A stretch of 64,000 bases of DNA from Massilia sp. Root335 (lineage in GTDB: Bacteria; Pseudomonadota; Gammaproteobacteria; Burkholderiales; Burkholderiaceae_D): positions 291 through 64,290 of the forward strand of contig NZ_LMCY01000052.1 of assembly GCF_001425685.1 (NCBI RefSeq), in the 5' to 3' direction. A program made the translations under genes and the position numbers. Below the pieces are notes generated by a model. The model was not told where the DNA came from. It worked only from the letters and a program-made list of their open reading frames with translations, and searched no databases. This document shows positions 1 through 8,747 of this stretch, one piece after another. The first letter of the stretch is position 1; every line of letters begins with the position of its first letter.

Positions 1-92
1 CAGAGCTCCAGCTGAGCCTCATCTGATGAAACTGTCAAGAATTTTATTCCGGACAGCAGTGCGCCTCCGCGGGGACGACGCATTAACGATGC

Positions 93-1115
93 TCAGTGCG
101 CGTGGTCGTGCTTGTGATCGTGATCGTGATCGTGATGATCGTGGTCGTGGTGATCATGGCCATGGTCGTCATGCGCATGCGCCTCCAGCCCGTCTTGCAG
201 GCAGCAACTGCTGTGCTGGGTCGTCCCTTGCTCCACCTGCAGCGTGCAATGGTGGATGGAGAAATCTTCGCGCAGGTGGCCGACGATGTCGTCGATGGCC
301 GCATCGCCCGGATAGCCGGCCGGCATCACGAGGTGGGCCGTGAGGGCCGTCTCCGTCGTGCTCATCGCCCAGATGTGGACGTCGTGCACTTCGGTCACGC
401 CGGGTTGCGCGGCCAGGAAGGCCGTCACACCCGTCGCGTCGACGCTGTCCGGCACACCCGCCAGCACCATCTGGATCGACTCCTTCAGCAGCGACCACGT
501 GCCCGCGACGATCACGACGACGAGCACGAGGCTGACGGCCGGGTCGAGCCACGTCCAGCCCGTGTAGATGATGACGACGCCGGAGATGACCACGCCCAGC
601 GACAGTACGGCATCGGCCGCCATGTGCTGGTAGGCGCCGCGCACGTTGATGTCGTCCTTGCTGCCGGCCACGAACAGCCAGGCCGAGAAGCCGTTGATCA
701 GCACGCCGATCAGCGCCACGATGGAAACCGTCGTGCCGGCCACCGGTTCCGGATGGGCGACGCGGTGCACGGCTTCCCAGGCGATGGCGCCGCAGGCCAC
801 CATCAGCAGCAGGGCGTTGGCGAGGGCGGCGAGGATCGACGTGCCGCGCAGGCCGTATGTGAAGCGGCGCGTCGGCGCGCTCCTGGTGAGCAGGGCGGCG
901 CCCCAGGCGAGGCCGAGGCCCAGCACGTCGGACAGGTTGTGGCCGGCGTCGGCCATCAGCGCCGTCGAGTTGGCGATGAAGCCGTAGACGAATTCGATGG
1001 CGACGAAGGCCGTGTTCAGGGCGATCGCAATACCGAACGCGCGGCCGTTGCCGTCCGGTGTCGGATGATGGTGATGGTGGCCGTGGTCATGGCCGTGGGA
1101 ATGATGGTGACTCAT
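93..1115 (-). CDS. Cation diffusion facilitator (CDF) metal efflux transporter
   Basis: An inner-membrane CDF/SLC30-type transporter of 340 residues, predicted to export divalent metal (Zn, Co, Cd or Ni) in exchange for protons. The N-terminus (MSHHHSHGHDHG...) and C-terminus are both extremely rich in His and Asp. Between them are about six hydrophobic segments with the CDF signature NSTALMADAGHNLSD, whose HxxxD and DxxxH-type residues form the transport site, followed by a cytoplasmic domain containing HDVHIWAM. The start overlaps the stop of the upstream ArsR gene by 4 bp (ATGA), so the two are translationally coupled and should be controlled by that sensor. The His/Asp tail is encoded by an imperfect GTGATC-type microsatellite near 110-170. 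The family is clear; the metal is inferred. Confidence 0.92.
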   Translation of the reverse strand: MSHHHSHGHDHGHHHHHPTPDGNGRAFGIAIALNTAFVAIEFVYGFIANSTALMADAGHNLSDVLGLGLAWGAALLTRSAPTRRFTYGLRGTSILAALANALLLMVACGAIAWEAVHRVAHPEPVAGTTVSIVALIGVLINGFSAWLFVAGSKDDINVRGAYQHMAADAVLSLGVVISGVVIIYTGWTWLDPAVSLVLVVVIVAGTWSLLKESIQMVLAGVPDSVDATGVTAFLAAQPGVTEVHDVHIWAMSTTETALTAHLVMPAGYPGDAAIDDIVGHLREDFSIHHCTLQVEQGTTQHSSCCLQDGLEAHAHDDHGHDHHDHDHHDHDHDHKHDHAH

Positions 1116-1441
1116 GCGTCCAGTCCGGTAGTTGATTCGGCGATCGGTTCGGCGATGTGTTCGAACATGTTGGCAAGCAGTCCGCTGATGTGGGCATCGG
1201 CGGCCGCATAGAACACCTGCTTGCCCTGGCGCTCGGCCTTGACGATGCGGGCCGCACGCAGCAGGCGCAGGTGGTGGCTGACCAGCGAACTGGACAGGTT
1301 CAGCGCGGCGGCGATATCGCCCACGGCGGTCGGCTGCGCCAGGCAGGCGAGCACGATGCGCAGCCGCGTGGGGTCGCCCAGCAGGTGGAACAGGTCGGCG
1401 AGTTCGTCGACGGCATTGTCGATGTCGGGTGGGATGCTCAT
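1112..1441 (-). CDS. ArsR/SmtB-family metal-sensing repressor
   Basis: A 109-residue winged-helix repressor. The recognition helix lies around residues 44-62 (LNLSSSLVSHHLRLLRAARIV). The C-terminal helix carries D82-x-H84 and, eleven residues later, H95-x2-E98. This is the alpha-5 zinc-site pattern of SmtB (DxH...HxxE), and there is no ArsR-type CxC pair. I therefore infer a Zn/Co/Ni-type sensor that derepresses the overlapping CDF exporter. A near-perfect 12-6-12 palindrome lies just upstream of the start codon. Length is normal for the family. Confidence 0.9.
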   Translation of the reverse strand: MSIPPDIDNAVDELADLFHLLGDPTRLRIVLACLAQPTAVGDIAAALNLSSSLVSHHLRLLRAARIVKAERQGKQVFYAAADAHISGLLANMFEHIAEPIAESTTGLDA

Positions 1442-1443
1442 GC

Positions 1444-1473
1444 TTAACGTGTGAAGAACTGTTCACATGTTAA
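1444..1473 (-). promoter_or_regulatory. Probable ArsR/SmtB operator (12-6-12 palindrome)
   Basis: Arms TTAACGTGTGAA and TTCACATGTTAA are complementary at 11 of 12 positions around a 6-base spacer. The site abuts the ArsR start codon. SmtB/CzrA-type repressors bind 12-2-12 or similar palindromes in their own promoters, so autoregulation of the arsR-CDF operon is inferred. Confidence 0.7.
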
Positions 1474-1532
1474 ACGCACGGGCGTGGCGGAGGCAAGAGA
1501 CGATTGCGGCCGGGGCCGTAAATGCGACGGTT

Positions 1533-1592
1533 GGGTGGACGGCGTACACGCATGCATGACACGAACCGTGCGGTATAGCCGTCCACCCTACG
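1533..1592. repeat. Dispersed palindromic repeat, GGGTGGACGGC family (copy 1)
   Basis: Outer arms GGGTGGACGGC and GCCGTCCACCC are perfectly complementary around a loop of about 34 bases. The right arm supplies the TAG stop codon (1588-1590) of the M16 peptidase gene. A longer relative lies at 56171-56269 inside a coding sequence. It may also form a stem-loop downstream of the peptidase transcript. Confidence 0.75.
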
Positions 1593-4389
1593 GGAGCTGT
1601 CCGTCCGCATCGCGCAGCTCCGGCGTTCCCAGCCCGAGCTTTTGCAGCTGCGGCAGGATCGCCGCACGGTCCCCCACGGCGATGACCTTCAGCTGGTCCG
1701 GCCTGACGTATTTTTGCGCCGCCGCCTGCACCTGGGCCGCGGTGACGGCGCGGAACCGGTCGGGCAGGGCGCGCCAGTAATCGGCGGGCAGGTCGAACAC
1801 ATATGTCTCGGCCAGGCTCGCACCGATGCCGCTGTTCGTCTCGAACTGGCCCGGCAGCGAGTACACCTGCGAGTCGCGCGCGCCGGCGAGTTCGGGGCCC
1901 GGCAGCGGCTTGTCGCGCATGCCGTTCACTTCCTTGAGAATCTCGGCGACGGAAGGGCCCGTGACATCCGTGCGCACGCTGCCGGCGATGGCGAACGGGC
2001 CCGGCGTGCGGTGGTAGCGGAAGTCGGAAAACACGCCGTAGCTGTAGCCCTTCTCTTCGCGCAGGTTGAGGTTGATGCGGCTCGAGAACAGGCCGCCCAG
2101 CGCCGCGTTCATGACTTGCATGGCCGGGTAGTCGGGCGTCTTGCGCGCGGCCGCGATGGTCGTGACGCGCAGCGCAGTCTGCGGGGCGCCGGGCTTGTCG
2201 ACGACGACGAGGCGCGCCTTGCTGCCGGCAGGATCGTCGACCGCCGACACGGCCGCGTCGGCGCGCTCCCAGCCGCCGAAGCGTGCCGTCGCCAGCGCGC
2301 GCAGCGTCTCCAGCGTGATGTCGCCGGAGACGACGAGGGCCGCGTTGCCGGGCAGGTAGTGGCGGCGCCAGAAGCGCACGAGGTCTTCGCGCGTCGTGGC
2401 GCGGATCGCCTGCTCCGTGCCGAGCTGGCCGTAGCCGTAGGGGTGGTCGGGTCCGTACAGCGCGCCGGCCGCGGCGACGGCCGCGACCCGTGCCGGATCG
2501 TCGCGCTGCTGCGTGAGTTCGCCCAGGCGCGCGGCGCGCTGGCGCTCGACTTCGGCGGTGGGAAAGGCGGGGTGCTGCACGACGTCGGCCAGCACGTCCA
2601 GCGCCTGCGGGAACGTGGAACGCAATGCCAGCAGCGACACCGTCGACGCGTCGGGCGACGCGGTGCTGCCGAGGAAGGCGCCCAGCTGGGCGATTTCGTC
2701 GGCGATGCGCGGCGCGCTGCGCGTGGCCGTGCCTTCTTCCAGCATCTGCGCCGTGTAGCCGGCGAGGCCCGGCTGGTCGGACGGGTTGGCGCCGGAGCCG
2801 CTTTTCACGACCAGTTCCGCCGCCACGAGCGGCAGCGCCGGATTCGGATGGAAGATGACGGTCAGGCCGTTCGGCAGCTTGAACGACTCTCCCTGCGGCA
2901 GCGTGAAGCGCGGCGCCGGCCCCGGTTTCGGCGGTGTGCGGCGCCACGGTTCGTCGCGGTTGATGCCGGCGGTGGGGCCCGCGCCGGATGCCTTGGGCGG
3001 CGCCGGCGCCGGGACGTCGGGCCCGAGGTCGGGCTTGCCCGGCACGCCGGCGACGATCACGCGCGCGTTCGGCTGCAGGTAGGCTTGTGCCACGCGGCGC
3101 ACGTCGGCCGCGCTGACGCGGCGCAGGCGTTCGATGTCTTTCGGCAGATAGCCGGGGTCGCCCGTGTACTGGTTGTACTGGTTGATCTGGTTCGCGAGGC
3201 CGGTGCCGCCCAGCTTTTCGATCGACGTCAGCATCGCGGTCTCGATCGTGTTGCGGGCGCGTTCGACTTCCTGCTCGGACGGTCCGGTGTCGCGCAGCGC
3301 TTTCAGTTCACCGTCGAGCGCCGCCTCCAGTTCGGCCGCGTCGTGGCCCGGGCGCGCGGTGGCGTCGACGATGAAGGTGGACGTGAGCGCATTCGAGTTC
3401 TGCGCGGCCGATGCCTCCTGCGCGATCTGGCGTTCGTACACGAGCGATTTGTACAGGCGGCTCGCCTTGCCGCCGGCGAGGATCTGCGCCGTCACTGCCA
3501 GTTCGGCGTCGCCCGGCTGGAACGCGGGCGGCGTGAGCCACGCCATGTACACGCGCGGCAGCTCGACGCGGTCCGCGACCGTGATGCGGCGTTCGCGCGT
3601 GATCGGGGGCGTGGCCACGCGCGGGTGCGCCACCGGCGCGCTGCGTTTGAAGCTGCCGAAGTACTTGGCGACGAGGGCGCGCGTCCTGGTCTTGTCGATG
3701 TCGCCGGCGATCACGATGCTGGCGTTGTTCGGGCCGTAGTAGCGTTTGAAAAAGTCGCGCACGTCGGCCAGCTTCGCGTTCTGGATGTCGGCGTGGGAGC
3801 CGATGACGGCCGCGTAATACGGGTGGGTCTTCGGGAACAACGCGTGGTTCAACGCTTCCTCGACGATGCCGTACGGCCGGTTCTCGACGCTCTGGCGCCG
3901 CTCGTTGCGCACGACGTCCTGCTGGTTCGACAGCGCGGCCTGGTCGAGCACGTCGAGGAGATAGCCCATGCGGTCGGCGTGCACCCACAGCGCGAGTTCG
4001 AGCTGGTTCGAGGGCACGGTGTCGTAGTAATTGGTGCGGTCGTAGTCCGTGCTGCCGTTGCTGTCGGTGGCGCCGGCGCCTTCCAGCAGGCGGTCGGCCA
4101 GGCCGCGCGGCAGGTGCCGGGTCCCGGCGAACATCATGTGCTCGAACAGGTGGGCGAAGCCGGTCAGGCCCGGCGCCTCGTTGGCGGGGCCGACGTGATA
4201 CCAGATGTTGACGGCCACGATGGGCAGGCGGTGGTCCTCGACGAGGATCACCTCCAGGCCGTTGGGCAGCTTGGTCTTGTCGTAGCGGACCTGCGGCGCG
4301 GCCGCTGCCGCCGGCGCGGGTTGCGCCTGCCCCGCCGCCGGCCCCGCAAGGACCAGCAGCAGGGGGACAAAGGACAGGAGGCGGTTCAT
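1588..4389 (-). CDS. M16-family zinc metallopeptidase, two-domain, exported
   Basis: A 933-residue insulinase-like peptidase with an N-terminal signal sequence (about residues 1-22, no lipobox cysteine), so predicted periplasmic. The first half holds the inverted zinc motif H80-L-F-E83-H84 with the downstream acidic helix (VVRNERRQSVENRPYG). The second half is a related M16C domain in which the HxxEH position reads GYTAQ, so it is the non-catalytic half, as in PqqL-type fusions. The substrate is unknown; family members degrade peptides or small unfolded proteins. The gene ends abruptly with RDADGQLP, and its TAG stop is part of a palindromic repeat, so the original C-terminus may have been altered. 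A short gap separates it from the phosphoesterase gene upstream. Confidence 0.92.
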   Translation of the reverse strand: MNRLLSFVPLLLVLAGPAAGQAQPAPAAAAAPQVRYDKTKLPNGLEVILVEDHRLPIVAVNIWYHVGPANEAPGLTGFAHLFEHMMFAGTRHLPRGLADRLLEGAGATDSNGSTDYDRTNYYDTVPSNQLELALWVHADRMGYLLDVLDQAALSNQQDVVRNERRQSVENRPYGIVEEALNHALFPKTHPYYAAVIGSHADIQNAKLADVRDFFKRYYGPNNASIVIAGDIDKTRTRALVAKYFGSFKRSAPVAHPRVATPPITRERRITVADRVELPRVYMAWLTPPAFQPGDAELAVTAQILAGGKASRLYKSLVYERQIAQEASAAQNSNALTSTFIVDATARPGHDAAELEAALDGELKALRDTGPSEQEVERARNTIETAMLTSIEKLGGTGLANQINQYNQYTGDPGYLPKDIERLRRVSAADVRRVAQAYLQPNARVIVAGVPGKPDLGPDVPAPAPPKASGAGPTAGINRDEPWRRTPPKPGPAPRFTLPQGESFKLPNGLTVIFHPNPALPLVAAELVVKSGSGANPSDQPGLAGYTAQMLEEGTATRSAPRIADEIAQLGAFLGSTASPDASTVSLLALRSTFPQALDVLADVVQHPAFPTAEVERQRAARLGELTQQRDDPARVAAVAAAGALYGPDHPYGYGQLGTEQAIRATTREDLVRFWRRHYLPGNAALVVSGDITLETLRALATARFGGWERADAAVSAVDDPAGSKARLVVVDKPGAPQTALRVTTIAAARKTPDYPAMQVMNAALGGLFSSRINLNLREEKGYSYGVFSDFRYHRTPGPFAIAGSVRTDVTGPSVAEILKEVNGMRDKPLPGPELAGARDSQVYSLPGQFETNSGIGASLAETYVFDLPADYWRALPDRFRAVTAAQVQAAAQKYVRPDQLKVIAVGDRAAILPQLQKLGLGTPELRDADGQLP

Positions 4390-4404
4390 GCGGGCTCCGT
4401 TTTT

Positions 4405-5304
4405 TTAGTGACAGGCGGCGCTGCCCCGGTCGGGCGGCGCGACGCCGAAAGACGACAGCCGCGTCGACTCGACGAATTCCCAGCCGTAGCCGCCCGCGTA
4501 CAGCTGCAGGCGCAGCACGCCGGTGCGGTTGCTGTCGCGGACCTCGCTGTGCGCGACGGTCAGCAGGAACGGCGTCGGATACGCGCCGCCCGTGCCGACG
4601 ACGAACTGGCGGATGCCGCGCGCCGCATCGAGCCGGCCGTCCGCATCCTGCGGGGCGAAGCGTTCGTAGTCGTGGTCGTGGCCGGACAGCACCAGCTCGG
4701 CGCCGGCGTCGTACAGCAGCTTCCAGGCGTCGCGCATCTTCGGGACGCTGCCATGGCCGCCCGAGCTGTACAGCGGATGGTGCCAGTACGCGAGCGTGCA
4801 GCGGGCCGGGTGGCGCGCCAGGTCGGCGCGCAGCCAGTCCAGCTGGGCCGCGTGCTGGGCCGGGGCCAGGTTGCTGTCCAGGGAGATGACGTGCCAGGTG
4901 CCCAGCTCGAAGCTGTAGTAGCCGCGGCCGGCCCGCGCGCCCCAGTACGCGAAATAGGGTTTGGCGCCCGGCGTGTAGTACTCGTGGTTGCCGGGCGCGG
5001 GCCAGGTGCGGTCCTTGAAGCGGCCCCACGTCGGCGCATAGCAGTCGGAGAATTCCTTCGCGGCGCCGACCGGATAGGTCAGGTCGCCCAGCGCCAGCAC
5101 GACGGCCCGCGGATCCTGCGCGAGCCCGGCGGCGACGGTGGCGGCTGTCTCGGCCGCGACCGAATACGCCGGGTCAGGGTAGGCGCAGCGCGCGATGTCG
5201 CCGGCGGCGTACACGGTGATGCCCGGGTCCACGCCCGCGGCGAGCGCGCTCGCGGAAACGAATGCCGCGAGCGCGGCCGCGGCACGCATCTGCAGGCGCG
5301 CCAT
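4405..5304 (-). CDS. Secreted metallophosphoesterase (calcineurin-like)
   Basis: 299 residues starting with an Ala-rich signal peptide (MARLQMRAAAALAAFVSAS). The full set of calcineurin-like phosphoesterase metal-binding motifs is visible in order: GDIARC, LGDLTYP, GNHEYY, WHHPLYSSG and GHDHDYER, matching the purple-acid-phosphatase-like subfamily. It probably hydrolyses phosphomonoesters or diesters in the periplasm; the substrate cannot be told from sequence. The start is 2 bp downstream of the pncC stop on the same strand, suggesting cotranscription. An alternative start is the internal Met at residue 6, which would still leave a signal peptide. Confidence 0.88.
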   Translation of the reverse strand: MARLQMRAAAALAAFVSASALAAGVDPGITVYAAGDIARCAYPDPAYSVAAETAATVAAGLAQDPRAVVLALGDLTYPVGAAKEFSDCYAPTWGRFKDRTWPAPGNHEYYTPGAKPYFAYWGARAGRGYYSFELGTWHVISLDSNLAPAQHAAQLDWLRADLARHPARCTLAYWHHPLYSSGGHGSVPKMRDAWKLLYDAGAELVLSGHDHDYERFAPQDADGRLDAARGIRQFVVGTGGAYPTPFLLTVAHSEVRDSNRTGVLRLQLYAGGYGWEFVESTRLSSFGVAPPDRGSAACH

Positions 5305-5306
5305 CC

Positions 5307-5789
5307 TTACTCGAGCAGGCGCAACAGGCCGGCCAGCGCGTGCGCCACGGTCTGCTCGCGCACCGCGTGGCGGTCGCCGGAGAACACGAGGCGCTCCGTG
5401 TACGTGGTATCGCCCTTCGACCAGCCGAAGCACACCGTGCCCACGGGCTTGCCGGGGACGGCGCCGGTGGGGCCGGCGATGCCGGTCGTCGACACCGCCA
5501 CGTGGGCATTGCTGTTGGCGACCGCGCCTTCGGCCATGGCGCCCGCGACTTCCTCGCTGACGGAACCGAATTGCGCGATCAGCGCGGCCGACACGTCCAG
5601 CATCTCCGTCTTGGAGGCGTTCGAATACGTCACGAAGCCGCATTCGAACCAGCCGGTCGAGCCGGGGATTTCCGTGATGGCCTGGGAGACGCCGCCGCCC
5701 GTGCAGGATTCGGCGGTGGCCAGCAGCAGGCCCTTGGCTTCGAGTGCCCGGCCCACACGGGTGGCCAGGTCGATGATGTCGTTCGTCAC
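5307..5789 (-). CDS. pncC: Nicotinamide-nucleotide amidase PncC (CinA C-terminal domain)
   Basis: 160 residues, the stand-alone CinA_C form. The enzyme deamidates NMN to nicotinate mononucleotide in pyridine-nucleotide recycling. The signature TAESCTGGGVSQ near residues 24-35, GFVTYSN, and the TGIAGPTG loop with GKPVGTVCFG are all intact. I chose the GTG at 5789 because a strong Shine-Dalgarno sequence (AAGGAGGAG) sits at the right distance upstream. Longer in-frame extensions upstream look non-coding. It appears to be the first gene of a unit with the phosphoesterase downstream. Confidence 0.92.
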   Translation of the reverse strand: MTNDIIDLATRVGRALEAKGLLLATAESCTGGGVSQAITEIPGSTGWFECGFVTYSNASKTEMLDVSAALIAQFGSVSEEVAGAMAEGAVANSNAHVAVSTTGIAGPTGAVPGKPVGTVCFGWSKGDTTYTERLVFSGDRHAVREQTVAHALAGLLRLLE

Positions 5790-6173
5790 GTGTCGCTCCT
5801 CCTTGTAACGGCGGCCGCAGAGGGCCGCCAGGGTCTCCAGGATCTTTCGCGGGCGCGCCCCGTGTGCCGGGCGTGAAATGATCCGCTGCGCGCTCGCGTC
5901 CATTCTAGCGCGCCTTCCCGGCGTGCGGCGTCGGAATCTTAACGAAAAGCCATGCTTGCCCGATGCGGGGCCGTCCTTACAAATGTCATTGTATTTATCG
6001 GCGTTAATGAAGTTGTTCGTTCCGTGCGACATTACCCTCGGCCGTGCTGCTATCCTGCCCGTCTTGCGGGCTGGCCGTGCGGGCGCGCCCGCACCGTTGT
6101 TATTGACCGAACCAGGACTTCGCATGCCGCTCGACCGTTTCGCGCATGACCATCCGGGGCCGGCATACCCGTG
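5790..6173. other. Intergenic, divergent pncC / yfiR-like
   Basis: About 380 bases without a convincing gene. It must contain the divergent promoters. Base composition drops to AT-rich at about 5930-6030, the likeliest promoter area for the signalling operon to the right. No clear RNA gene or terminator was seen. Confidence 0.5.
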
Positions 6174-6716
6174 ATGGCGCTGTCCCTCGCAGCCGCGCGC
6201 CCGTCCCGCCAGGCGGTGCTGTGCCTGCTGATCCTCGCGGGTGCCGCCCAGGCCCGGCCCGACCTCCCGGCCACCCCTGAGCGCAAGCTCAAGGCGGCCT
6301 ATATCTACCGTGTCGCCACGTTCGTCGGCTGGCCGGACGCCGCGTTCGCGCGCGCCGGCGCGCCGCTCCTGGTCGGCGTCGCCGGTGACGACGCGCTCGC
6401 CGCCGAAGCCGCGCGCTTCATGGGCGGACGCCTCGTGCACGGCCGGCCGCTGGCGGTCGTGCGCATCGATCGCCGCCTCGATCCGCATGCCATGCCGCAC
6501 GTGCTGTTCGTGGCCGCCTCGCCCGCGCGCGGCCGCTTGCTGGATGCCGTGCGCAGCCAGCCCGTGCTGACGGTCTGCGACGGCGCGCCCGGACACGGCT
6601 GCGTGGTCGGGCTGGTGGCGGACGGCACGCACCTGCGGCCGCGCGTCGACCGGCTCGAGGCGACGGCCGCGCAGCTGCGCGTCAGCGCGCGCCTGCTGGC
6701 GCTGGCGGCGTGGTGA
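6174..6716 (+). CDS. YfiR-like periplasmic protein (DUF4154)
   Basis: 180 residues with an N-terminal signal sequence (VLCLLILAGAAQA) followed by the DUF4154 opening KLKAAYIYRVATFVGWPD, typical of YfiR. YfiR is a periplasmic repressor that, in Pseudomonas YfiBNR, restrains a membrane diguanylate cyclase. Here it precedes a CHASE8-containing hybrid kinase and a GGDEF/EAL protein on the same strand with almost no gaps. By analogy it probably modulates the kinase through its periplasmic sensor domain (inference). A GTG lies immediately before the ATG I chose, so the exact start is uncertain by one codon. Confidence 0.8.
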   Translation: MALSLAAARPSRQAVLCLLILAGAAQARPDLPATPERKLKAAYIYRVATFVGWPDAAFARAGAPLLVGVAGDDALAAEAARFMGGRLVHGRPLAVVRIDRRLDPHAMPHVLFVAASPARGRLLDAVRSQPVLTVCDGAPGHGCVVGLVADGTHLRPRVDRLEATAAQLRVSARLLALAAW

Positions 6717-6721
6717 CAAGC

Positions 6722-8737
<2,016 letters not shown>

Positions 8738-8747
8738 GGACCACCCC

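Noticed and set aside
93-1466. A single 457-residue protein spanning both the ArsR and CDF genes on the minus strand
   Set aside because: The upstream part is the ArsR gene read in another frame. The CDF protein starts at the ATG overlapping the ArsR stop.
1642-5808. Very long open frames antisense to the M16 peptidase, phosphoesterase and pncC
   Set aside because: Low-complexity Arg/Ala-rich translations typical of GC-rich antisense frames; the minus-strand genes have clear family motifs.
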